A program made the position numbers and the translations under genes. A stretch of DNA of 64,000 nucleotides from Bolinopsis microptera (Eukaryota; Ctenophora; Tentaculata; Lobata; Bolinopsidae). The stretch's first letter is position 1, and each line of letters begins with the position of its first letter. The notes under the pieces are model-generated. The model saw nothing but the letters and a program-made list of their open reading frames with translations, searched no databases and was not told where the DNA came from. This document shows, piece after piece, positions 38,601-51,644 of the stretch. The DNA lies in contig NC_087083.1 of assembly GCF_026151205.1 (NCBI RefSeq), positions 6,736,460 to 6,800,459 of the forward strand, in the 5' to 3' direction.

Positions 38601-41600
38601 AGACTTAGTTCTCATACTTTTCTAGATTTTTTTATTGCCCGGAATAAAGCAAACTATCGTAGGAACGACGCAATGAGTTTACTCCGCAAGCAATAACTTT
38701 CCTTTTCGTAAAACCCTCTGACACGAGGTTAAAACGCTAAATATAAAGACGATTTGGAAAAACACAGTCAATTTGAGAAATGTTTTAGAATCCAGATCAA
38801 TCAAAATTTGAAATACAAAAAATTTAATGAAAGTTGGCAAAATGCCAATTATTTTCCGATTAACAGTTTAATCGATTCCATCATGTGTTACAATCATGGC
38901 GAATTAGTCATACAGGACAATATCGGGAGCAGTGTGAATTTACACTACGATATCGATATATTAGCAGTTTTTAATTGCCTGTATTTTTACTTTATTGCAG
39001 ATTACTATAAGTTAAGAATTAGATTAACATGGCGGCGGTTAACTTATTCTATAAGTCTATAGCTTAATAGGATTTGGGTTTTTACTAATTTGATTCTATA
39101 AGCTGAGATTTGTGGAGCTACCTGCTACAAACGTTGATGATGTTATTGCTTGCGGAGTAAATATCCGAGTATCAAAGTCAGGGATAGTACTAAATTTCTA
39201 AGGACAAATGATGGGAACGGTACTTAAATAATATAGTTCTGGTACCAAAATAATACTTGTAATATATGCCTATTTGGATCTAGCATACTTGAAAATTAAT
39301 TTAAAGAACCATACTTCCGGCCCATGCAAGTCATAAAAATAAAATAAAGGACTAAAAAATAAGTCGCTGCTACGTATAATAATTTGTCGACGTAGGAACA
39401 AAGATTCAACATCAACTAAAATTAAATTTGCACTTATATAGTTTCGTATCAAAAAGAATTCGTTTGATAGTAATTTGTAAAGTTTTACTATTCATTGTAT
39501 AATATAAGTGATATTTTGAGCTTTTACAACTGCAACAAACTGTTTTAGGGCAGAATCTTGTAGCCAATTCGTGAAACTAACTCAATGAAGGGTTCAAAAT
39601 TACCCATATTAGGTATTTAAGCCGTAACTACCAGGGGTGTAGGAATGATTTTCTTCATGGGGCGGCCAAATTCTAAATATTTTTTGGCGCTTCGCGCCAC
39701 AGCCTAAATTTTTTGGCGCTACGCGCCAAAGCCTGAATTTCGAGGGTAAGGATAAAAGAAAATTGCAATATGTGCGGTATCGCGATTTTTCACGTTTTTT
39801 TCAGTTCTTTGCATCAAATTGCGCATTTTCCTTTAAATCTGAGGACCAAATTTGCGTATTTTGCTTCAAATCTGTGGGCAGATATCACGTTTTCTACAAT
39901 TAGTACATGAAACCAATCAGTATCACATCCACAACCTTCCGAATGTAGGTACGGACTTCGAAAACCGAAAAAAGTATTTTCGGCTCATAATGATCAGGGT
40001 AGCATGAAACATGAACAAAAGTAGTTTCCAGAAAACTTTGAAAATTTTTGACTTAGAAAATTTTCGGTCCGAGTCATTCTCGATACGTACCTCTGAAAGC
40101 AAAGCTCCCGCTTCCGAGCTTGTATTGCGAAGGGTAGGCCTGCCTTCCGAGATCGCATTACAAAGGGGAACCCTCGAGTCCAAAATCGTATATCGAACTT
40201 CGAAAACCGAAAAAAATATTTTCGGCTCAGAATGATCAGGGTAGCATGAAACATGAACAAAAGTAGTTTCCAGAAAAACTTTGAAAAATTTTGACTTAGA
40301 AAATTTTCGGTCCGAGTCATTCTCGATACGTACCTCTGAAAGCAGAGCTCCCGCTTCCGAGCGTGTATTGCGAAGGGCAGGCCTGCCTTCCGAGATCGCA
40401 TTACAAAGGGGAACCCTCGAGTCCAAAATCGTACGAACTTCGAAAACCGAAAAAATATTTTTGGCTCATAATGATCAGGGTAGCATGAAACATGAACAAA
40501 AGTAGTTTCCAAGAAAACTTTGAAAATTTTTGACTTAGAAAATTTTTAACTTTAAAAATTTTTAACTTAAAAATTTTTTTTCCCGAAAATTTTTTAGAAA
40601 CCTAATTTAAAAGTTGGCCCTTTTTGGCCCCTTGCCCAGATTTCATGGGGGGGCGATGGCCCCCCTGCCCCCCCGCTTCCTACACCCCTGGTAACTACAC
40701 TTCTGAAGCACTGTTGTATCAGTTATATATTTCTCTAGAACGCCCCTCCAGCCACAACATGACAGCCTAGACAGAATTACTAATGGTACCCGCCAATTTA
40801 GACAAAACTACCGCCGTGAAAATGTTTAACAAACACAAAAGTTGTCAGTTAAACTCCAATATGACGTCACGTGAGGTCACATGAGGTTCATATATGGAAG
40901 TTTTGGTATATCTTTACAGGCTTCAATGCAAAACAAGCATTTAACATAGTACTATTAATTATCGTTATTATTATATTTTACCAAAACCCATAATCATGGG
41001 TAGAGTGGACCGCTGCCAGTGTCTCTCTCTCCCAACAAAAGGAAATGATATTAATTTGATTGACCGTTCTCAAATGCAAAATGATACCGAGAATGAAATC
41101 GGTCGCTCGCTTTTCCCATTCATTCACGGCTTACGAAATGTATAAATAAGTTTCGATTGATTACATCAATCAGATGCTGTAAAAATCTCTTTGGGTTGCG
41201 TTCGGGTCGATACCTAGTATTTCGGGGTAAGGGACAAGGGTGGTAGTTATTACTTATTGAACAAGCTGAAGTTTATTGAATCTTCATTGCCGAGTACAGC
41301 TGCCTTTGGGTAGTTCTTCTTAATCTATTACAATTGTAAATGGATGGGAAAAGCGAGCGACCGATTTCATTCTCGGTATCATTTTGCATTTGAGAACGGT
41401 CAATCAAATTAATATCATTTCCTTTTGTTGGGAGAGAGAGACACTGGCAGCGGTCCACTCTACCCATGATTATGGGTTTTGGTAAAATATCATCTCTTTT
41501 TGATTATAATGTCAGGGTACTTTATAAAGTCGAAATATAAACTGATATCTTCATTAATAAGGAGGAAGTTTCAACGATTTCGAAATTTTTCCTTTAAAAA

Positions 41601-44600
41601 CATTTCCTTGTGTTTATGGAAGCATATCGGTCGATCACTGACTGAATGTGCCACTTAATCCTCATTCAAGTTGGCATTAAATTCATATATAATGACATTA
41701 AACTGTCGTGGCAAAGCAGAATTTGTTGGAAATCACGAATGAGCAAAATTCTCACCTTTCGCACGTGCAAAATTTGAGCGGACGTTGCGTGCGCATCCAA
41801 TATTGAATCGCCGTAAATTTTTGCATGTAGTTGTTTTATATATAGCTTGATAAGCATGCAAAGTTTCAAAGTATTTCAAGAAGAACTGTAATCACAACGG
41901 CACTCTAAAGTTGACAGAAAATGACGAAAACAGCAATTTTCAGTGATTTTAGCAATTTTCTATCAATTTGGGCGTGTCCCCACGTGTGCAACTTTTAGAT
42001 TTTTAACTTTAAAACTAGCCTAATGCACAATTTATACCTATAGGAAGCAGAACTGAGCTCCACAACCCAAGGCATGGCCCAACACCAGAGAATACTAAAT
42101 CGCAAAATTGACGTTTTTATAAAATAATTCTTCAAAAAAGCACAAACTTCAATGACGATTATCTTTATGAAGGAGCAAGCTAAAAAAACTTTCCGGTAGA
42201 TTTTCAGAATGCTTGAACAATTATCTAAGGTAAAAATTTCCTCAGATTTTGAATAAAATTACTTCTTAATGGTTTAAAATTAATTTTAAAAGTTATTACT
42301 TTGTCAAAAATCAAGTTTTAAAAACGGTTAACTTGATGACGTCACCAAGGGGTGTTTATGACGTCAAATAATTTTTTTATACAATGTAAACTAAAGTGTA
42401 CACAATTATTTGCAAGACCTGTGGTCGGAAATGGCTGTATCTTTTATACTTTTGAATCTATGGACACTTAAATACAGGCTACAATTGACTGGCAAAGCGT
42501 CTATCCCTGAATATATATGTATATCTATCTATGTCACGACAATCTGTCGTAAAACAGGGGTTCTAGAAAACCTATTTCCCGATGCTCCTGAAACTTGAAA
42601 CTTTTTTTGCAGTCGATTTGGTCAACGCCTAGACGCCCTGAAAAATTTCAGATCTCTAACTCAATTTTAACATGGTTTTTAAGGCACCTGAATATGGCGA
42701 TTTTGGGTTTTTTTACCGAATTTCGTATAACAGTGCTGGCGAGTATTTTATGCAAATTTCTTAAAAATCTCAACATAACTATTTTTTATTCCTGTCATCT
42801 TTGACATCAAATTAGAATGTTTTGAACTAAAAATAAATCTGCTGAACGACTTCCGATGAGTCTTAATGCCTGAAAAACTCCTGCCGGAGGCGGCGGCCTT
42901 CGGCCGCCGCCTCCGGCCGGAGTGCACGCTTCGCGTGCACGAAAGAGGCTTGTAACGTGTACCAAAGGGGGTATAATAGTAAAGGGGGTATAATAGTAAA
43001 GGGGGTATAATAGTAAATGGGGTACATAGTATACCCACAATAAATGCAACGGTCGTGCTTGCCAGCACTGTGATTATTGTCCTACCAAGTACCAGTATCA
43101 AACAGAGCCGAGACATTTAACAAAGTGTCGGTAACCAGTGGTAACAGTGTCGGTAACCAGTAGTAACAGTGTCGGTAACCAGTAGTAAGAGTGTCGGCCG
43201 TCGGGTGGTTACTATTTAATATTTACTACCTACTAAGCTACTACTCTACTAGTACTATACTGACTTTACTATTCTATTTAGCCTTAGGACAGATTACACA
43301 AAATGAGATGAACAGTCGACAAAATAGAATGTCGTAAATTATATTATTGTAGATATGACACGAAAAAAATGAAATTATGAAAACATGTACAAAGATTGAA
43401 TATTAACTTTAGCACTCGAAAAATTGTGATCCGATCAAAGAAAATATAAATTAAATTTCGAAGAATGTAAACTGTATTTTATATGATCATATTTGCACTG
43501 TAACATAAGTTTTGACTATCAGCAAAGGATCTAGAACCAATGATTTACCATGGTTACCAAACTCGTATTTACTTATTTAGTAGTTCCCGCTGTCATCATT
43601 AGTATAACCCCGTTGAAAAAAGAACAATGCGTGTTCTGAGGTATTTGAGGTAAGGAAACAGCCGCAGTATTACCTAATCAAGGTCTGCCGTAAATCTTGG
43701 TTTAATTGTACAGTGTACACGTATTGGGTTTTATTTAGCCCGCATTTGGAGAAAGTGGTAAATCGGGGCGCACTTAATTATGGCGTGATAAATCGGTTGC
43801 GGTAAATCGGAACGAGGTAAATCGGGGTACAGTAAATCGGGCGCGGTAAATTTGAGCGTGGTAATTCGGGGTTTTGCTTATCGCTGTCATAAGATTTAAT
43901 TTTAAAATTATATAAAATGACTCTTGCATAAAGATGTTTACTTTTAGACCATTCAATAGGTTTGTAGACACGCGCTTATAACGTGAAACATTTTTAAAAG
44001 GCTGTTTTTGACGCAAAATTTGTTTCGCGTTCGCGGTTGATCGCGTTATTCGAAAATGTGAATGCACGCGGGCATGATGCAAGTTGTTTGATGATTTCAG
44101 CTACAAAATTAACAATATTCGCCAATTTAATTTGGTGCAATAGTAGAACATTGTATCAGTAATTATGACCTAATAATATTAATATCAATAGACAAGTGAC
44201 GTCAGAACCTATGACGTCACCATAACTTATGACGTCACCATAACTTATGATGTCATAACTTATGACGTCATATAACTTATGACGTCACATAACTTATGAC
44301 GTCACCACACGCAACATTATAACTGTCTTCTAAAGCTGATCCCTCGAGTAACTGTTGGTTCCTCTAATATGGACTTGTCGACATGTTGTGACGAGCATGC
44401 ACACTGTTACGGGTATAACACTAGTCTACACTCTACACTATAACATGACTACACATTAGTGTTTCTCTGGAAATTAAGGGGAACTCCCAAAAGGTGGAAT
44501 GTGGAGTTTTGAAGAGCTCTCTTCTCCCAACTTGCAACTTGAGTCTCCAATATTCCCAGTGTAATAGCTTCTCTCATTAAATAGAAATATTGATTAATGA

Positions 44601-47600
44601 ATAAAAAAATCATGCTAACTATTCAAGTATGATCACAAACCTATTAAACTGAGTTGGAGCAAGTGTTTTCAGCCAGCCTGATCCGTATTGACGTTCTAAC
44701 ATCATCAGCTCTCTAGGAGTCATCTGGAGATGCGAAATTTTAGAGATACAACATTTTAGAGATTAGAAACAGACGAAAGTTAATCAGGCGCGAATACCAT
44801 GGTAACTGATAACCATGGTAACTGATTACCATGGTAGCTGATAACCTTGGTAACTGATTATCAAAGTAATTGATAAGTGATAACCATGGTAACTGATTAC
44901 CATGGTAACTGATTACCATGGTAGCTGATAACCATGGTAACTGATTACCATGGTAACTGATAACCATGGTAACTGATTACCATGGTAGCTGATAACCATG
45001 GTAACTGATTATCAAGGTAATTGATAACCATGGTAACTGATTATCATGGTAGCTGATAAAAGTTGTTTACCTTTGTGAGATCTAATCGGTCCATCTGAGA
45101 GAGTGCAATGTTTCTAGAGGTGCCCCCGGGCATATCGTTATTACCACCAGAGTTCTGACTGAAAATATAGGAGGTTAATAAAACAGTCACAAGAGCGTCG
45201 TATAGTGTCTTATTTGTTACTTAGTGAAAGTCAGCTTAGTAATTGTAGCATGAGGAGCAATCAAATGTAAGGTTTCAGTAAGTTGTCAGCGTAAGTAATG
45301 TGTAATTCTAGTTGTTGTAAGTCTCGTACGGTAAGTCGTGTAAGTCGTATCTCTCCAGCGGATTGTTAGGAGCGTCAGTCAATCTACCGTTCCTTCTAGT
45401 TCTCCACAGTAACTTTGTTAAAGCTCCCCCCATGAACATTCCATTAGTGAAACTAGGGAAAAACTATTTTTTAACTACTAAATTATTTGTTGACAACTAA
45501 ATTATTTTTTAACTACTAAATTATTTTTTAACTTCTAGATTATTTTTTAACACCTAAATTATTTTTTAACTACAAATTAAATTACGGTTGTCACACGAAT
45601 CGATCAACCGACGCCCATGCGATTTTTTATCTAAAAATGCCGGGTAAATCGAAGTTATTTACTATTTATATTTAAACTCGTATAGCTGTAGCCGTATTGT
45701 AGCCTCTAAATTTTAAAGCTGATAAAGCTGTACAAAGTAGGGAAGTGTGGTCTGTATAAATACTCTCTGATTATTATATGACTATAAGGAATTATACTAA
45801 TAGAATTAATGTTTAAAGTCTATTGTCTGCTTTAAAGCTTTATTTGAAGCTGTGAGCCTACTGTCTTGTAAGTTATCCTGTTACTTTGTAGGGCGTCCTA
45901 TTGTTTTACTGTGTTACTTTTCTACTGTTCTACGGTATCATTGAACCGTATTTTGTCTAGCAAGAAGTGATAAATCTGCAGAATTTATAGAAATTCCACA
46001 GTGTCTGAGTATAATAATATTGGTAAACTAATTTCTACGCTCTGAACAGTGACACTAAAATATAAGTAATCCAGCGTCCTTTAGATCAACTACTACAACA
46101 AATAAAACGTGTGCTCCTTCATAAATACTACTAACCTCGCATTTCTCATCATTCTCTCGTCTCTCTCGTCTGAAAAAGAAAACACAATCTTAGAATAAAA
46201 AGTAAAAACTTGTTAGTAATGCTTAGTTAGTTCATACCTGCTTTGGTATATTAAAGTATAAGTAACAGTGAACAATCATAGCTGAAAAAGGACGATTAAA
46301 AGCTTGTTAGCTAATTAGGTAATTAGCTATTCAGAGTATTTGCTAATTAGCTGATTAGATAGATGCTACATTGAATCAATTATTTCATCTCTGTAACCAG
46401 AAATGAATCCATAACTGTATAATGCTGTAAAAGTGATGACTGAAACATTTTACCATCACAGGTTCGGGTTTCCAGCTCCATGAAGTAATAAAGCATTTTA
46501 CTTCGGTCTTCGGAGGGCTTTTTACAGTGTAGTAAGGAACAAGCAGGTAAAAATTAGTAGTGATGAGTATATAAATCAAAATACTACCCATACGATGCTT
46601 GCAAGTGAAGTATACAAATAAAGGTAAAAACGTTGTAGCGAGCTGAATGATTACACTGAATAAATGAAAGTAAAAACGTTGTAGCGAGCTTTGTGATTAC
46701 AATAAGAATATACCCGCCGCGCTATATAAGGTTTGTATAAGATAGGTGCTAAGTGCACCACCAATCCAATTAGGGATATTAATCAGAATTACACTTTCAG
46801 ATATGAGGGAAGTTGTGAGATTTATATAAATGCTGCGATTAGATTTCTTTTTTGTACATTATTTTCTATGTTTCCATAGCATTCAAATACAGTTTTTCAA
46901 ATTCCATGCAAATCACAGTTAGTTTACTTTTAGTAGGACGGTATTCCTGATTCTCAACACGGTATTCCTGATTCTCAACACACCTCTATAGTTTGTTAGT
47001 GTTCTCACTTCTCAACATGGTCACACATTCTCAACAGGGTCACATATTGGGTTAGTGTTCTCAGATACTGGACCATAACACGCTCCTCTCAGTACTATCT
47101 GACTTAGTATATAGCAGATGAGTAGTTGTAGGTTTATAACCTACCAAGACGCGCGCCGAGTTGGACTCGTCGGCGGTCTCGAAACAGACAATTTACGAAT
47201 ATCAACCGTTAAATGAGTAGATGCACATTTAACACATGATGATCACAACAGAACCACACTCAGGACTATTTCACTGTAGATTTCACTTTGACTATCATAT
47301 TTCACTATAGATTTCACTTTGAAGCGTTTCACTGACTACTCACTTTTCCTCCCGCCAGGAGAGACACGATTGTTAGAGTCACGATTGTTGTCACGGTTAC
47401 TTTGGTTACCATGGTGACCGTGACCACTACGCTCATCTCTTGACGACCTCTCGTTGTAGGATAGATCTCTGGACTTAGAAACTGTGTAAAGAAAAAGAGA
47501 TGACCGCATGATAACATCTCACATAACTGATTCAAGGGATACAAGTTATAATATGCAGACGAAATAAACAACACAGTTTGGTAGTCTACCAGCATTTTCT

Positions 47601-50600
47601 ACTATTTATGTTCCGCCTACTGGTTAGGGGAGAAACTGTGACGAATTATCAATTAAACTCATTTTTAATTAACAGTTGATATAAGTGTTGTGGTTTCATT
47701 AATTAACCATTACCGCTCAGGCGCCTTGGCAACATCCCAATTATTTTATAGTGTTTTAAATCTGGGGAAGTTTCCGTACTACAAAACATTTAGATAATTT
47801 GTGGTTATTTACCGTCGATATATAATTTGTGTACTATAATAATTGGTGATAATAAACTATAGAATTTAAATTAGGGTCTAAAGAAGTTAAATTAAAGCTG
47901 CAGTGTGATTTTATATTAGCTTAATGAAACTCTATGTCTTTAATGTAGAAATATTTTATGTATTGGTTTTGTTTATAAGTTGAAGTTGAACAGCAAACTT
48001 GCCACATAGATCAAGGTTCGGCTGGAGGATTAAATCAACATACTAGTGCTGTATAGCTATAAGATATTAGATATTAAAGAGATAAAGGCTGCTGTTAGAT
48101 ATATGCTACATTAAGAGTGGCAACAGTCACTCTGCTCTGTTTTAAGCTACTGTTAGTGCCACTGTTAGCTACACACAATCCACGTGGTGCCCATATAAGG
48201 AGCGAACTTACGTGAACCACCACCTCGTCCTCCAAACCCTCCACCTGGTTACAACATCTTCACAATGGGTTACAAGGGGTTGCTAGGGGTATTAAGGGGT
48301 TGCTACAGGTTACTAGAGGTTGCTGCTGGTTCCAGGTGTTGCTGGGGGTTGCTAGGGGTTGCTTTGGGGTTTTCTAGAGGTTGCTAGGGGTTGCTAGGGG
48401 TATTAAGGGGTTGCTACAGGTTACTAGATGTTGCTGCCGGTTCCTAGGGGTTGCTGGGGATGCTAGGGGTTGCTGGGGGTTTTCTAGAGGTTGCTGCCGG
48501 TTCCTAGGGGTTGCTGCCGGTTCCTAGGGGTTGCTAGGGATTGCTGGGGGTTCCTAAGGGTTTTTAGGGGTTGGTAGGGGCAACTAGGGATACAAACCGG
48601 ACAATTGTCGGAAACGTATCTCACTGGCTTGGGTTACTATAAACTTCTGCTGTGTTCGAAGGACTCATTCTCTCATTATATTATAATTTCTGTTCAATTT
48701 GCTCACTTTCAATTTCACACTTCTCAAAGCCAGCACAACTACCACACTTGCAGTATCTCTACTATTTGATCAAATCAAAATATAAAAGCAGTATCTTCAG
48801 CTGTAATCAGATCCACGAATGGAAGGTCGGCAAAATCATTTTCAGCTATAAAATTCGTTAAAATCGGAGGTTGAAGACTCAATTGAAGATAATACAAAAT
48901 GATAAGGTATAGAAATTAATGTCTAACTTTAGCTATTCAGTAAAAAACCTTTAAAATAAGTGTTTAGCTGCTTGCATATGTAAAGTTTGATAAACTATTA
49001 TATAGAAAGGATCACTAACCTCCACTACCGTTGTTTTTGTTCGGAGCCATCCCCCTCGTAACATCGTGTGCTGTTTTCAGAGCCACTGCAGTTCTTACAG
49101 TACTCTGAACAGAAGCAGCTCCAACTGCTTTAGCCCCCGCTCCAAGACCTCCAGCTTTACCCGCTGCGCCGATACCGCCAGTTTTAGCAGCTCCCCCGAG
49201 ACCACCTGATTTTCCTACTCCGCCTCCAAGTTTGCTTGCTGATGAGCCAGCTTTGGCACCAATCCCACTACTAGAACCAGCTTTCGCACCAAGTCCAGGT
49301 TTTGAAGCGCCCGCTAATCCCGGTTTCGCTCCCATCGCTCCCGGTTTCGCTCCCATTGCCCCTGGTTTCGCTCCCATTGCTCCTGGCTTGGCACCAGCAG
49401 CGCCTGGTTTTGCAGCACCCATTCCTCCAGGTTTTGCTGCACCCATTGCACCAGGTTTTGCTGCACCCATTCCACCAGGCTTTGCTGCACCCATTCCACC
49501 GGGTTTCGCTGCACCGATCCCACCGGGTTTCGCTGCACCCATGCCACCTGGCTTTGATCCTGAAGCCCCAGGTTTTGCTCCAAGGCCACCAGGTTTTGCA
49601 GCTCCAATGCCTCCAGGCTTGGCTCCACCCATAGCCCCAGGTTTTGCACCGCCAAGGCCACCAGGTTTAGCAGCAGACCCAGGTTTTACAGGAGTTTTAG
49701 CACCAAATCCACCTGGTTTTGCTGCGGATGATGACTTGGCACCGAAGCCTCCAGGCTTTGCTGCTCCGCCTGGTTTAGATCCTAGTCCTCCTGATGACTT
49801 GTTTCCACCAAGACCTCCTCCTGGTTTTGAGGAGGATGAAGACTGTTTCCCGAACCCTCCTCCGGGCTTAGAGCCCATTCCTCCACCTGATTTAGAACCC
49901 ATTCCCCCAGACTTGGCACCTATACCGCCAGGTTTCCCCGGCTGCTTGCCGGCCGCCCCCTTGCCGGCTCCGACCCCACCAGGCTTTCCTCCTCCTTTAG
50001 CGTTCTTGTCATTCTTACCACCAGCTCCTAATACCATCACTTACATCAGGAGACACTGTGAAGTAAGGGAGGTTAATCAAACTGTTCAAAACATTGCTCC
50101 AAACGTATTCAATCAAGCAACATAAAACCGATCAAATATAAAAACGAGGAAGGAAAATTAAAACGTAATTGAGATTGGATAAGAATCACAATAGTTTTGA
50201 CAAATTTATGTCAGCACAAACAAATTAAAAGCGCGTGATACGATATCAGCTAACAAGGAATAAGGATCCACTACATGACCAGTAACTATTAGTATTAATT
50301 ATATTAGGAGGATTATACGATAGAACTAAACCAAGATCCAGCAAGTCTGTCAAAAGGAGTCACGTGACGCCCATATAAGGAGTTATGTATACCACGTGAT
50401 CACCACGTGATGCCCATATAAGTAGACAAGTGTGTCAAGAGCAGTTGTGACAGCAATGAAGTCAGACCACAATGTGGAGTAGTGCGTGTTAGAGATACAA
50501 ACCTATAAAAGTCAGCACTTTTCAGAGCATGTAAAAATTAAAACACGTAAAACGCGGAATTTATAGCGGTCTACCAATGGAATGCAATGAGCTACGTGTT

Positions 50601-51597
50601 TCAGCGAGAAAAGTCTGTATTTTGACAGGTAAACTTACTTACATGGTGGTAAGTGTGGTGGAAGCCGAGAAGTTGCTAATTTGATAAATTAACGAACTCA
50701 CTACTTCGAGGCAGATAGAACAAACTTTGTCCTTACATATTCACACCTCACTGATAGTAATATACCGTACAACTGGCTTTTCATGCTAATTGGTATGTAC
50801 CAGAATATAAACTGCTTTCGTCAAGTTACGGCAAGAAAAACATTCTAGACAACATTATTTGTAAATTTAGCTTAATAAAAGAAAAAAAGAGAATAAAATA
50901 AAAAAGCTCGATTTTGCTTTGCTCGAGAGCTGTTCAAAATTCAAAAGAATATTATGATCTAACAGGCAACTGATTATTGCGTTTAGTGTCTAGTGTCAAC
51001 TTCCAATTGGTAGGATTGACTAAACGATAGAAACGCCCCAATATTAGCGGACTAAGGTACTGTATGATATGCTAACGTAGCAACCATTATATACAAACTC
51101 CGACGTAATACCCTACATAGTGTGTGAAATGTCAGACGTTATACCGAATAAACTAAACTAACTCAATCAAATGATATTTGTAAATAGATCAAAATGACAA
51201 GCCAACTATATTCTGGGGTTAGCTAAAGTATACAGTATTATATACTGAATAGTATATAGTATATAGTATGCAGTATTTAATCCCACTTAAACGTTCAAGG
51301 TTTAAACTGACAAATAGTATAGACGTTATAAGGTTCTATACAAATATTTGTGAAGGAGCTGTGACAGTTTGACGTGTTTATTATGAAATAATAATATATT
51401 TTAGATAAAATAATCAGCAAACTGGTAATATGATTTCTTAATGTGTCAATAATTCATTACTTTCGAAACTGATAACGAACACGGCAAGTAGTGACTTGTA
51501 TTAAAATGTGGCATATTGGAGAACTGATGTCTGGCTCTCAACTAATGCCCAAACAACGTATACTTGTGAATTGCCTTCTCCCTCCCTATAATAATAA

Positions 51598-51644
<47 letters not shown>

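Noticed and set aside
38754-39062. 102-codon plus frame
   Set aside because: AT-rich, biased to Asn, Ile, Tyr and Lys as expected by chance, no splice or start context support.
39923-40512. Paired frames of 167 and 172 codons
   Set aside because: Caused by the internal 241-base duplication of a TIR element; no domain.
42748-43116. 122-codon minus-strand frame with a hydrophobic start
   Set aside because: It runs through the dispersed repeat and the GC-rich hairpins. The same sequence in the SIDT intron is not coding.
49232-50125. 297-codon plus-strand frame rich in Pro, Ala, Gly, Phe
   Set aside because: It is the antisense of exon A1, whose minus strand has an ATG, a matching donor and a downstream exon chain. 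The plus frame has no such support. The same holds for 32900-33412.
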